DNA of 64,000 nt, from positions 62,001 to 126,000 of the forward strand of contig NZ_KZ559470.1 of assembly GCF_002850745.1 (NCBI RefSeq), written 5' to 3'. Of this stretch, positions 50,575-58,934 are shown one piece after another; position 1 is the first letter of the stretch, and each line of letters begins with the position of its first letter. This DNA comes from Nonomuraea indica. Lineage in GTDB: Bacteria; Actinomycetota; Actinomycetes; Streptosporangiales; Streptosporangiaceae. The translations under genes were made by a program, and so were the position numbers. A model generated the notes under the pieces. It ran no database searches, was not told the DNA's origin, and worked only from the letters and a program-made list of their open reading frames with translations.

Positions 50575-51495
50575 TCACTCCGCGTCGCCGCCGGACAGGG
50601 CGCCCACCGGGTGGCGGGCGTACTCGGCGGCCACCTCGACGGGCAGCGCCTCCACCTCGCCGCGCACCCCGGCCTCCAGCAGCACGGACGGCTCGGCGCG
50701 CAGCCACGGCGCGGCCAGCAGCAGCCACAGCATCGGGCGGGCCGTGCCACTGGTGTTGCGGGTGCCCCGGTGCCACAGGCGCACGTCGCGGACCAGCACG
50801 TCACCGGGCCGCATCGCGACACGCTCGGGCGGGCGCACGGCCCGCCGTCCGGCGAGGAGCTCCTCCCGGACGCACAGCGAGCCGTGCCGGTAGACCTCGG
50901 GGGAGGCCAGAACGTGGGTGCCGGGCCATACCTCGATGCTGCCGTTGTCGTCGCCGGTGTCCACCAGCGCGATGTTGACCGCCAGCATGAACGGCGGATG
51001 CGTGAGGCCCGGGTGCGGCCACAGCGGCTCCCAGTCGGCGTGCACCGGCTGCGGCGAGGAGCCGGGCAGCACGGTGTGCCCGTGGTAGCTGATCACGCGC
51101 GGCGCCTGCAGCGACGCGCCGCACAGGGCGAGGACGGCCGGGTGCCCGAGGAACGATGTGACGTGCCCGTCGAGCCCGCCAGGAGGGCGGTGCCGCATGT
51201 GGCCGTCGTCGTAGGCCATCAGCGCGTCGTGGTGCTCCATCAGCAGGGGCACCTCGGCCAGCATGCGCGCGCCGACGTCGCGGGCGGGCTCGGCCAGCCC
51301 GGTGCCGGTGAGCAGCACCGCGCCGTCGGCGGCCAGAGCCTCGCAGGCGGCGGGCAGCCAGGCGGCGGGGTCGGCCGAGACGTCGACGGCGGCGACGGAC
51401 GTGGCGCGCGGGTGCGGGCCGGGCGGGTGCGGGCCGGGCGTGTGCGGGGTGTTCGCGTCGTTCGGGTCGTTCGGGTCGTTCGGGGCGACGGCCAT
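50575..51495 (-). CDS. PhyH-family Fe/2OG oxygenase 2
   Basis: This 306-residue protein has canonical HxD in SPQPVHADWEPLWPHPGL and distal His in RDVRLWHRGTRN, followed by the 2OG-binding Arg region of the PhyH family. ISYHGHTVLPGSSPQ and NGSIEVWPGTH are also typical. It is predicted to hydroxylate a small molecule or peptide. ATG at 51495 follows a perfect GGAGGT; a longer in-frame start at 51570 lacks one. N-terminal NDPNDPNDANTPHTPG is a repeat-derived extension. Confidence 0.88.
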   Translation of the reverse strand: MAVAPNDPNDPNDANTPHTPGPHPPGPHPRATSVAAVDVSADPAAWLPAACEALAADGAVLLTGTGLAEPARDVGARMLAEVPLLMEHHDALMAYDDGHMRHRPPGGLDGHVTSFLGHPAVLALCGASLQAPRVISYHGHTVLPGSSPQPVHADWEPLWPHPGLTHPPFMLAVNIALVDTGDDNGSIEVWPGTHVLASPEVYRHGSLCVREELLAGRRAVRPPERVAMRPGDVLVRDVRLWHRGTRNTSGTARPMLWLLLAAPWLRAEPSVLLEAGVRGEVEALPVEVAAEYARHPVGALSGGDAE

Positions 51496-51571
51496 GTGAC
51501 CTCCGGCTGCGGGCCTCCCATCAGCACCGGCTGAGACGGGCAGGATGCTATCAACGGGCTTCGCGGACATG

Positions 51572-52417
51572 TCAATGATCTCCGTTCGGGCTCGGGAGGG
51601 CCGCCCAGTGGCGTTCGGCGGGCGTTCCGCCGCCGACCTCGCGGGCGTGCGCGAGCAGCCGGTCGGGCCAGTCGTCGTCCCAGAGCATGGGGTGCTGCGA
51701 CCGGTACGCGGCGGCGGCCTCCACCTTGCGCCGCCAGTCGCCGCCGGTCAGGGGGGAGGCCGCCGCCGGGCCGAGGCCGGCCGCCGGCGTGCCCGGCTCG
51801 GGGGGTTCCAGGGCGTACGGCAGGTCCTCGTACCAGCGGACCGGCGGTCCGCCGCGCAGCGCCGCCGCGCAGGCGCGGGCCGTCAGCACGTGGTCGAGGT
51901 GCCCGCCGACGGCGGCCGGCGCGTGCACCTCCCCGGGCGCCAGCTCGGCGACCCAGCCGGCCAGCACGCCGGCCACGGCCCGCACCAGCGCGAGATCGTC
52001 CGGCGCGGGCGCCGAGAACAGGTCGTCCCCGGCGGCGCAGCGGGGCGACCCGTCGCTCCTGCGCCGGTAGAGCGCCTCGATGAGGTCCAGGTGCGCCGGC
52101 TCGGCGGCCAGCACGGCGCACGCCCGCGCGTCCTCCTCCCGGCGCAACCGCATCCCGGCCGCCGCCGTGCCCGCCGCCGTGCCCGAGGCCCGCCACCAGG
52201 AGTGGTACTGCTCGGCGTACGGCGGCAGCGGGTCGCCCCCCTGCCCGGCGAACACGGTCAGCACCACGACGCGGACGCCCCGCCGGGTCAGCCCGGCGAT
52301 CGTCCCGCCCCACGACAGCACGGCGTCGTCCAGGTGCGCGGACACCACCAGCACCGGCGCCCGCCCTCCTGTCGCGCCCGACGGGGCCCCCCGGGGTGCC
52401 GCACTCGCCGAGGTCAT
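51572..52417 (-). CDS. PIG-L family N-deacetylase (LmbE-like)
   Basis: This 281-residue zinc deacetylase has LVVSAHLDDAVLSWGGTIAG (variant of the PHPDDE metal motif) near the N-terminus and GGHLDHVLTAR, the third metal ligand, at about residue 150. Relatives remove acetyl from GlcNAc conjugates (MshB in mycothiol, teicoplanin and other glycoconjugates). The ATG overlaps the GT4 stop (ATGA), so it probably deacetylates the sugar that enzyme attaches, leaving a glucosamine-like residue. Confidence 0.92.
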   Translation of the reverse strand: MTSASAAPRGAPSGATGGRAPVLVVSAHLDDAVLSWGGTIAGLTRRGVRVVVLTVFAGQGGDPLPPYAEQYHSWWRASGTAAGTAAAGMRLRREEDARACAVLAAEPAHLDLIEALYRRRSDGSPRCAAGDDLFSAPAPDDLALVRAVAGVLAGWVAELAPGEVHAPAAVGGHLDHVLTARACAAALRGGPPVRWYEDLPYALEPPEPGTPAAGLGPAAASPLTGGDWRRKVEAAAAYRSQHPMLWDDDWPDRLLAHAREVGGGTPAERHWAALPSPNGDH

Positions 52418-53658
52418 CGGGGCGGCTCCGCGAGCCGTGACCACAGCAGCCGGTAGCGGCTCTCCCAGGTCAGCTCGCGCCCGCGGCGCACCGCCCGCCG
52501 TCCCAGCTCGGCCCGTAACGGCGGCTCGCCGACGAGGCGGCCGAGCTGACGGGCGAGATCTCCGGGCCGCCGGTAGTCGAAGTACCGCACCGCGTCCCGG
52601 CCCACCTCGGGCACCCCGCCGCGCGAGCTGGCCAGGCACGCCAGGCCGCTGGCCAGCCCCTCGGTCAGCACGAGCGGGCTGGCGTCCTCGCACAGCGACG
52701 GCACGCACAGCACGTCGGCCTGCCGGTACACCTCGCCGATGGCGTCACGGTCCACGAACGGCGCGAACTCCACCCGGTCGCCCAGCAGCGACGCCCGGTG
52801 CTTGACCTGCCGCTCGAACCGGTCCGGCGCCGACGAGGCGGACAGCTCGGCGTTGCCCACCAACCGCAGCCGGAACGCCGCGCCGGTCCGCGCCAGCTCC
52901 ACGCACGCGTTGACCAGCGCCATCGGCCCCTTCTCGGGGGCGAGCCGGCCGGTGAAGAGCACCACGGGCACGCGGCCGGCCGGCCGGGAGGCGGGGTGGA
53001 ACCGGTCCGGGTCGTGGCCGTTGTGCACCACCGCGACCGTCGTGAGCGGCAGGCCGGTGCCGTCCAGGAACCGCCCGGCCACGAACCGGCTGACGCACAC
53101 CACCAGGTCCGCGTCGGCCACCACGCGCGCCCGCTCCGCCGGCGGGAACGACCGGAACATGTCGGCGTGCAGGTAGAGGCAGATCCGGGCCCGCGGTCGC
53201 AGCCGCCGCAGCTCCGGCACGGCCGCGACCGCGTTGTGGAGCACGACCGGACCGGCGAACCCGCCCGGCAGCGCCTCCAGGGCCGGCCGGACGAACCCGG
53301 CGTAGTGGGCGCGGCGCTCGCCGCGGGCGGCGGCCGCGTCGTCCTCGCGCCGCTCCCGCTCCCCCAGCGTCTCGCCGGGGCTGTCGTACGTCACCAGCCG
53401 GACCCCCGACGGCGCGTGCTCCCGGCCGCGCTCGGCCACGATCACCGTGGCGCCGCCGCGCCGGGCGTGCTCACGGGTCAGCTCGGCGGCGACCGTGCCG
53501 AGCGAGCCGCCGCTGGCGGGCGAGAAGACCTCACCCGGCGGCAGCACGTGCGCCCAGACCGGGCCCCGGTCCACCGCCGTGTCCACCACCGTGTCCACCG
53601 TGTCCACCGTGTCCACCGTGTCCACCGTGTCCACCGTGTCCACCACCGGCCCCGTCAC
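52414..53658 (-). CDS. GT4-family glycosyltransferase
   Basis: This 414-residue GT-B enzyme of family GT4 has an N-terminal domain with HVLPPGEVFSPASGGSLGTV, a middle VVCVSRFVAGRF, and C-terminal donor site LFTGRLAPEKGPMALVNACV and the E-x7-E motif EDASPLVLTEGLASGLACLA. MshA-like GT4 enzymes use UDP-GlcNAc. With the overlapping PIG-L deacetylase this looks like an MshA/MshB-type pair repurposed to add an amino sugar. The N-terminus has a VDTVDTVDT tract made by a 9-bp repeat. ATG at 53658 overlaps the dehydrogenase stop. Confidence 0.93.
   Translation of the reverse strand: MTGPVVDTVDTVDTVDTVDTVDTVVDTAVDRGPVWAHVLPPGEVFSPASGGSLGTVAAELTREHARRGGATVIVAERGREHAPSGVRLVTYDSPGETLGERERREDDAAAARGERRAHYAGFVRPALEALPGGFAGPVVLHNAVAAVPELRRLRPRARICLYLHADMFRSFPPAERARVVADADLVVCVSRFVAGRFLDGTGLPLTTVAVVHNGHDPDRFHPASRPAGRVPVVLFTGRLAPEKGPMALVNACVELARTGAAFRLRLVGNAELSASSAPDRFERQVKHRASLLGDRVEFAPFVDRDAIGEVYRQADVLCVPSLCEDASPLVLTEGLASGLACLASSRGGVPEVGRDAVRYFDYRRPGDLARQLGRLVGEPPLRAELGRRAVRRGRELTWESRYRLLWSRLAEPPR
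53589..53643 (-). repeat. 9-bp in-frame repeat (VDT) at the glycosyltransferase N-terminus
   Basis: About six copies of GTCCACCGT (plus strand) encode Val-Asp-Thr directly after the start MTGPV. Copy number changes would alter the N-terminus without changing the frame. Confidence 0.85.
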
Positions 53659-54950
53659 CGGTCCCGGGCCATCAGCGCGAGCCGGGACCCGACGGCCACC
53701 AGCCGCTCGTTGCCGATCATCAGGGGCGCCGACAGCAGGTCACGCACCAGGCGGGCGACCGAGTACGGGCCGTCCTCGCTGTAGCCCGCCATCCCGCACA
53801 CCCGCAGGGCGGCCAGGGCGACGTCCACGGCGAGCTCGGAGACGGCGAGCTTGAGCGAGTTGATCCGCAGCGCGAACGCGACGGTCGGCCGGGCGGCGCC
53901 GCTCAGCACGGCCTGCGCCTCCTCCGCCGCCCCGGCGAGCTGCGCCTCCATGGCGGTCAGCCGCCAGCGCATCTCGGCCAGGTGCCCGCTCGGCGCCTGC
54001 CCGGCCTGCCCGCTCGCGCGCTTCCTGGCGTACCGGGCGGCCCGGTCCGCGGCCTCGGCGGCCAGGCCGTGCCACACGGCCGACCACAGCACGTGGGACA
54101 GCGGGGTCATCACGCGGTCGGCCAGGTCGCCGAACGGCAGCGGCAGGATCCGCCAGTCCTCGAACTCTGCCCGGATCCGCAGGGCGGGGCTGCACGTGCC
54201 GCGCATGCCGAGCGGGTTCCAGCCGCCCAGGGGCTCCAGCCGGGTCCGCGCCGTGTCGAGGAGCACGGCGACCTGGTCACCCGGCGGCGAACCGGGTCCC
54301 CGGCGGGCACTGACCAGCAGGGCGTCGGCCTCGACGCCGTAGGAGACGGTGGTGGCGCTCTTGTCGAGCCGGCAGCCGCGCCCGGCCACCGCGTCGGCCG
54401 CGCCTCGCACGCCCCCACCCCCGGCCTCGCCCTGGACGCCTCCGCCCCCGGCCACGTCTCGGAAGCCCTCTCCTCCGGCCCCACCGTGGAAGCCTTCTCC
54501 TCCGGCCGCGCCCGGGGAGCCGTCGCGTTCGACCGCGCACACGCTGGTGCGCAGGGAGCCGCCGACGCCGGCCTCACTGGTGGCGGAGGCGACCAGGAGC
54601 TGGTCGCGGACGATCCGCGAGACGGCCTCCCGCAGCTCCGGGCCCGCGTCGCAGACGAGCAGGCAGGCGAGCTGCACCTGGTGCATCGCCCACACCATGG
54701 CGGTCGCGCCGCAGCCACGCGCCAGGTCGGCGGCCATGCCGGCGAGCGCCGGCACGTCCGCGCCGAGCCCGCCGCGCTCCGCCGGGGCCACCGCGGCCAG
54801 CAGGCCGTGGCCGCGCAGGGCGCGCAGCGCCTCCTTGGGGAAGCGGGCGTCGGTGTCCACCTCGGCCGCGTGCTCGGCCAGCACGCCCCGGGCGAGCTCC
54901 CTGCAGGTCTCGGCCGCCCGCCGCACGCGGCCGCCCCCGGCCTCGGTCAC
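53655..54950 (-). CDS. Acyl-CoA dehydrogenase-like flavoenzyme
   Basis: This 431-residue protein of the ACAD superfamily has an N-terminal helical domain (CRELARGVLAEHAAEVDTDA, KEALRALRGHGLLAAVAPAE), a middle FAD/substrate segment SATSEAGVGGSLRTSV, LDKSATTVSYGVEADALLVS, WNPLGMRGTCSPALRIRAEF, and a C-terminal four-helix bundle (ALRVCGMAGYSEDGPYSVAR, LVRDLLSAPLMIGNERLVAV). It dehydrogenates acyl thioesters. Downstream of an ACP and near an aa:CP ligase, its substrate is likely a carrier-bound aminoacyl group. A Gly-rich GGEGFHGGAGGEGFRDVAGG insertion (54400-54545) expands a loop. The GTG at 54950 overlaps the ACP stop, with GGGAGGGG upstream. Confidence 0.9.
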   Translation of the reverse strand: MTEAGGGRVRRAAETCRELARGVLAEHAAEVDTDARFPKEALRALRGHGLLAAVAPAERGGLGADVPALAGMAADLARGCGATAMVWAMHQVQLACLLVCDAGPELREAVSRIVRDQLLVASATSEAGVGGSLRTSVCAVERDGSPGAAGGEGFHGGAGGEGFRDVAGGGGVQGEAGGGGVRGAADAVAGRGCRLDKSATTVSYGVEADALLVSARRGPGSPPGDQVAVLLDTARTRLEPLGGWNPLGMRGTCSPALRIRAEFEDWRILPLPFGDLADRVMTPLSHVLWSAVWHGLAAEAADRAARYARKRASGQAGQAPSGHLAEMRWRLTAMEAQLAGAAEEAQAVLSGAARPTVAFALRINSLKLAVSELAVDVALAALRVCGMAGYSEDGPYSVARLVRDLLSAPLMIGNERLVAVGSRLALMARDR

Positions 54951-55246
54951 GAACGCCCCTCCCGCGCCGTGAGGGACAGGACCGCGTCCGTGATGGCCGC
55001 CAGCGACCGGAACGTCTCCCGGGTGAGCAGCTCGTCCGGGAACTCGACGCCGAACTCGTCCTCCACGGCCACCATGACGCCCACCATGGCCAGGGACTCC
55101 ATCCCGAGCTCCCACAGGTCGGCCCCGGCATCGGCCGACTCGATCACCCCGGGCAGCACCGACCTGCCGGCCAGCAGGAGCCGTACCCTGCGCTCCACGC
55201 GGGTTCGCTCGTCACCGTGTACGGCTCTGGCGGGCACTGTGCTCAA
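54947..55246 (-). CDS. Free-standing acyl/aminoacyl carrier protein
   Basis: This 99-residue carrier protein contains LWELGMESLAMVGVMVAVED, where the Ser of MESL is the probable phosphopantetheine site (usual motif DSL, here ESL), followed by EFGVEFPDELLTRETFRSLA typical of ACP helices II-III. ATG at 55246 overlaps the transglutaminase-like stop (ATGA). Together with the aa:CP ligase at the right edge and the dehydrogenase directly downstream, it probably carries an amino acid during oxidation. Confidence 0.92.
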   Translation of the reverse strand: MSTVPARAVHGDERTRVERRVRLLLAGRSVLPGVIESADAGADLWELGMESLAMVGVMVAVEDEFGVEFPDELLTRETFRSLAAITDAVLSLTAREGRS

Positions 55247-56145
55247 CTGCGCTCATCCTCTCGGTCCGGTCGTGTCGTCACGGCGGTGGCGAAGGAGACG
55301 CCCGCCGGGCGGCCGGCGTCCAGCCCCACCGGCCCCATCTCGCCCGAGATCCGGGCGAGGATCGCGCCGGTCGAGCGCCGTACGTCCCACCCGGCCGGAT
55401 CGAGCAGGCCCCAGCGGAGCATCGCTCCCACGATCAGCGGGTCGTAGGGCACCCACACGCCGTCGGTCTCGATCTCGGCCCAGTAGTGCAGGACGGAGAA
55501 CGGCGGCGACAGGATGACGCCCTGCGCCAGCCGGACCGGCAGGCCGCGGCGACGTCCCTCCCGCACCAGGCGGAGCGAGCCGCCCGTGCAGTCGGCGATG
55601 CCGGTGCGGCCGGTGAAGTCCGGGTCCAGCCCGACCGTCATGGGCAGGCGGACGAACCTGACCCGGCCGAACTCCTCCAGCAACTCGGCTGCGGCCGGCT
55701 GCGGCGGCGGCCACGAGGCGGGCAGTTCGAAGCGGGCCACCGCCGAGCCGCCGGGGCAGGCGGCCCATCCGGTGGGCAGCCGCACCCAGAAGTCGCACTC
55801 CCCGTCCTCGCCGGGCTCGTGGGCGCACTCGGGCACGAACTCGATCTCGGCGCGTACGACGGTCCCGGCGGGGGCCCGCAGCCCCTTCGCCCAGGAAGCC
55901 GGCCCGAACGTCCACAGCGACCGCGCGCCCAGGTCCAGCGCGACGTTCAGCAGGTCGAAGTGGTCGAACCCGGACGGCCTGCCGAGCCCTTCGGCGAGCA
56001 TCGCCCGCAGCACGTCAGGGCCCAGGCCGTAGTCGCGTTCGGCCGAGTCCCACGGCACGTCGAAGCCGCGGGCTACGTCCGGGACGAGCCTGAGCGCGCG
56101 CAGGGTGTCGTCGGGCAACGGGCTCTGCAGCGCGGTCCCCCTCAT
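55243..56145 (-). CDS. Transglutaminase-like cysteine enzyme
   Basis: This 300-residue protein has the papain-like transglutaminase core: C186 in GIADCTGGSLRL, H220 in FSVLHYWAEIETDG and D235 in WVPYDPLIVG. The family includes peptidases, lasso-type McjB proteases and acyl transferases such as AdmF, which joins two carrier-bound acyl groups. Sandwiched between a C domain and an ACP, an amide-forming role on carrier-bound intermediates is plausible; a leader-cleaving role is the alternative, as no other cysteine protease is in the cluster. Start and stop overlap both neighbours by 4 nt. Confidence 0.85.
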   Translation of the reverse strand: MRGTALQSPLPDDTLRALRLVPDVARGFDVPWDSAERDYGLGPDVLRAMLAEGLGRPSGFDHFDLLNVALDLGARSLWTFGPASWAKGLRAPAGTVVRAEIEFVPECAHEPGEDGECDFWVRLPTGWAACPGGSAVARFELPASWPPPQPAAAELLEEFGRVRFVRLPMTVGLDPDFTGRTGIADCTGGSLRLVREGRRRGLPVRLAQGVILSPPFSVLHYWAEIETDGVWVPYDPLIVGAMLRWGLLDPAGWDVRRSTGAILARISGEMGPVGLDAGRPAGVSFATAVTTRPDREDERS

Positions 56146-57635
56146 CCCGGCCCACCCGCCCCTCGACCGGCTGCGAGATCGACAGCGGGACCGGCGGGGC
56201 GACCGGCTGCCAGATCGGCGGCGGGGCCGGCGGCGAGACCTGTCAGCTCGCCCACCTGTTCCGGCCGGACCTCGCCGAACGCGGACTCGACGAGCAGCCG
56301 TTCGATGCCGTACAGGATGCCGCGCACGGCGTCGGGGTCCAGGTGGCGGGAGTCGGCGTGCAGGGTCAGCCGCAGCGTCTCGGGGGTGTCCTCGGCGTAC
56401 AGCGCGAACGTCTCCTGCTCCACCGCCGGCTCCGGCCGGTAGACGCTGTCGCGCATCGCCGCCCGTACCTCCGCCTCCTCGGCGGCCCGCGGCCGGGCGG
56501 CGCGGTGGGCGGCCAGCCGGTGATCCGGCCGCGTCTCCTCGCGCATGTCGTTGAAGACGCACGACAGGTCCAGCCGCACGCCGCGCCGCCGCTCGGCCGA
56601 CCGGGTGAGCCGGCGCACCTCGCGCCCGTCGTACAGGCCGTGCCGGTAGGCGCGGACGGAGGCCGACCAGGCCCGCGCGACGACGTCGCCGAAGCCGGTC
56701 CCGCCGAGGTCGAGCGAGACGAGCACGCCCTGGATCATGCAGGCGACCGCGCGCCGCTCCGGCTCGCTGGTGCGGTTGGCGCAGATGAGCCGGACCGCGC
56801 AGCCCGGCGTCCCGGTGTACGCGCCGAGCACCAGGGCGGTGGCCGCGAGCAGCACGGCCGTGCCGCTGACGTCGTACCGCAGCGCCTGGAGGTTCAGGCC
56901 GAGATCGGCGGCGCGGGAGTGCAGGACGGCCGCGTGGTAGGCGGGCGGGCCGGGCCGCGGCGCCCGGGGGAACATCGTGGGCGGCACCACCGCCAGGCCG
57001 GCGTCCCAGTAGGCCGAGGCCCGCGCGAGCCGGCGGCGTCCTTCGGCGGACGCCTCGTAGCGGGCCTGTTCCAGAGGCTGGCGGCCGGGGGGCGGCGGCG
57101 GCCGGTCCAGCCCCTTGGCGCGGGCCCGCGCCATCGCGGCCAGGTCCGCGACGAGGTTGCGCACGCCGGTGCCGTCGGCCGCCGTGTGCACCACGCTCAG
57201 CAGCACGGCCAGCGGCTCCCCTGACGCGTGGAAGATCGTCGGGCGGATCGGGAGCTCGGCCTTCAGGTCGAACGGCAGCCGTTCCACGACCTGCCGCCGC
57301 TCGGCGAGCGCCTCCCACAGTGACTCCGGGGCGTCCCCGAGGTCGACCAGGCACACGGGGAACTCGCCGGAGCCGGTCACCGTCTGCGTCAGCCCGCCCT
57401 CGGCGTCCTCGGTCAGGTACGTGCGCAGCGACTCGTGCCGGCACACCAGGGCGCCGAGCTCGGCCAGCAGGTCGTCCACGGTCAGCCCGGCCGGCGCCTC
57501 CACCTCGCCGGACGGGTTGAAGAACGCCTCGCGCGGGTCCTTGTCGGTGATGTCGAGCCACATGGACACCTGCCCGCAGGTGGCGGGGCCGGACCCGGTG
57601 CTCTGCCCGGCGAACCGGACCCGGCGGTGCGTCAC
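56142..57635 (-). CDS. Stand-alone NRPS condensation-like domain
   Basis: This 497-residue protein has HTAADG at residues 150-155 in LLSVVHTAADGTGVRNLVAD, keeping the catalytic His and the DG of HHxxxDG but with Val at the first His. VERLPFDLKAELPIRPTIFH, DVSGTAVLLAATALVLGAYT and ACMIQGVLVSLDLGG match further condensation-domain motifs. It should join an acyl or aminoacyl thioester to an amine, probably using the A-PCP or ACP of the cluster. The GTG at 57635 overlaps the regulator stop (GTGA). A repeat-derived GPAADLAAGRPAGPAVDLAA tail ends the protein. Confidence 0.87.
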   Translation of the reverse strand: MTHRRVRFAGQSTGSGPATCGQVSMWLDITDKDPREAFFNPSGEVEAPAGLTVDDLLAELGALVCRHESLRTYLTEDAEGGLTQTVTGSGEFPVCLVDLGDAPESLWEALAERRQVVERLPFDLKAELPIRPTIFHASGEPLAVLLSVVHTAADGTGVRNLVADLAAMARARAKGLDRPPPPPGRQPLEQARYEASAEGRRRLARASAYWDAGLAVVPPTMFPRAPRPGPPAYHAAVLHSRAADLGLNLQALRYDVSGTAVLLAATALVLGAYTGTPGCAVRLICANRTSEPERRAVACMIQGVLVSLDLGGTGFGDVVARAWSASVRAYRHGLYDGREVRRLTRSAERRRGVRLDLSCVFNDMREETRPDHRLAAHRAARPRAAEEAEVRAAMRDSVYRPEPAVEQETFALYAEDTPETLRLTLHADSRHLDPDAVRGILYGIERLLVESAFGEVRPEQVGELTGLAAGPAADLAAGRPAGPAVDLAAGRGAGGPG

Positions 57636-58780
57636 CCGCTCCACGTCCGCCCCCCGGCCTGGGTGCGCTCCGACTGCTCCCGCATCCGCTCCTGGACGTC
57701 GTGGGCGAAGTCGGTCCAGATCTCGGCGCACTGCAAGGCCATGTCGGCCACGATCGGCGCGAGATGCGTGGGAACCGCGTCCAGCAGGTCCGCCCGCATG
57801 TCCTGGGCGATCACGTGCCCGTGGATCCAGCGCAGCAGGTGCCTGCCGGACTCCGACAGCCGCAGCGACGGGTCGCGCTGCAGGGACCGCAGCCGCAGCA
57901 GCGCCTCCGCCCCCTGCCCGGCGCGCCGGCGCCGCGCCTCGGCGGTGGCCGCCCCGGTGGCCCCGCCGGTGGTCGCGCCGGCCGCCTCGACGGCGGTGGC
58001 CGGAGCGGCGCCGCCGATCCGGCCCGCCGTACGGGGAGCCATGGGGTCCTCGCCGCGCCGGATCCGCTGGCGGACGGCGTGGGCGGTGCCGACGGAGACG
58101 GCGGCGTCCTGGGCGATCTTCCGCAGCGAGGCGTCGGGGTTGGCGGCGATGACGCGGGCGGCGCGCAGCCGGCCCTCCTCGGCGTTGACCGGACGGCGCC
58201 GGCCGTCCTTGCCGATGCGGGCGTTCAACTGTGGAGAATCAGCGGTCGAGCACCGGCGCAGGCTGCTCACCGTCTTCGCCGACAGGCCCGTGACCTCGGC
58301 GATCGCCCGGTCGGACATGCCGGGACGGGAGTCGAGGATGCGTAACGCCGCAACGCGCCGGTCCTGCAGCGACAGCGGCATGCCGTGCGCGGTGTTGGCC
58401 CGTACGGCGACCAGGAAGGCGGCCTCCTCGCTGCCCTCGAAGAAGCACACGTCGATCGTCTGGCGGCCGTTGAGTATCGCCGCGCCCAGGCGGTGCATCC
58501 CGTCGATCACCCGCATGGTCCCGCGGTGGACCAGGATGGGCGGCAGGCCGGTCTCGATCTCGGCCAGCCGGCGGACGTGGTCGGCGTCGACCCCCAGGAC
58601 GCGGGGTGAGTCTCCCCGTTTCAGCAGCTTGATGTGCACCGCGTACACCTGACGCGGCTCATTGATTTCGTGGTCTGACTGAACTCCCACATTACCCCCG
58701 GTGTGTGAGACGGTCACCGGTGCGAGCGCGCGTCGCCGCGGCAGGGACATATGAGAGCACACAAGATCCGGATAGTCCAT
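57632..58780 (-). CDS. StrR-like ParB/HTH pathway-specific activator
   Basis: This 382-residue protein has a ParB-N-like domain (VYAVHIKLLKRGDSPRVLGV, PILVHRGTMRVIDGMHRLGA, VRANTAHGMPLSLQDRRVAA) followed by a helix-turn-helix (MSDRAIAEVTGLSAKTVSSL) and a second one (SLRKIAQDAAVSVGTAHAVR). This is the layout of StrR and its homologues that activate aminoglycoside, glycopeptide and aminocoumarin clusters. It heads the leftward operon and is divergent from the GMC gene. Start options are ATG 58780, ATG 58750 or a downstream GTG before GVQSDHEINEP; homology begins near EINEPRQVYAV. It is the only obvious cluster regulator. Confidence 0.93.
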   Translation of the reverse strand: MDYPDLVCSHMSLPRRRALAPVTVSHTGGNVGVQSDHEINEPRQVYAVHIKLLKRGDSPRVLGVDADHVRRLAEIETGLPPILVHRGTMRVIDGMHRLGAAILNGRQTIDVCFFEGSEEAAFLVAVRANTAHGMPLSLQDRRVAALRILDSRPGMSDRAIAEVTGLSAKTVSSLRRCSTADSPQLNARIGKDGRRRPVNAEEGRLRAARVIAANPDASLRKIAQDAAVSVGTAHAVRQRIRRGEDPMAPRTAGRIGGAAPATAVEAAGATTGGATGAATAEARRRRAGQGAEALLRLRSLQRDPSLRLSESGRHLLRWIHGHVIAQDMRADLLDAVPTHLAPIVADMALQCAEIWTDFAHDVQERMREQSERTQAGGRTWSG

Positions 58781-58831
58781 AACGGGTCTTTAATCCTGAG
58801 ATCCTGCCCCGTTCTTCCATTACCTGCTATC

Positions 58832-58849
58832 TGTCACGCAATAGTGACA
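58832..58849. promoter_or_regulatory. Palindrome between StrR-like regulator and GMC gene
   Basis: TGTCAC (58832-58837) and GTGACA (58844-58849), perfect arms 6 nt apart, in the AT-richest part of the divergent region 58781-58898. A candidate binding site for the regulator. Confidence 0.5.
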
Positions 58850-58867
58850 ACTAGTTATGTTCCGATG

Positions 58868-58898
58868 TTGACGTGATCGCCGGGTTCGTTGCTAGCCT
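58868..58898 (+). promoter_or_regulatory. Promoter of the GMC oxidoreductase operon
   Basis: TTGACG (58868-58873) and TAGCCT (58893-58898) with a 19-bp spacer. The GTG at 58899 directly follows the -10 hexamer and would lie before the expected transcript start, which argues for a start further downstream. Confidence 0.5.
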
Positions 58899-58934
58899 GT
58901 GCGCATCGCGAAGAATGATGCACCCCGGGAGCGG

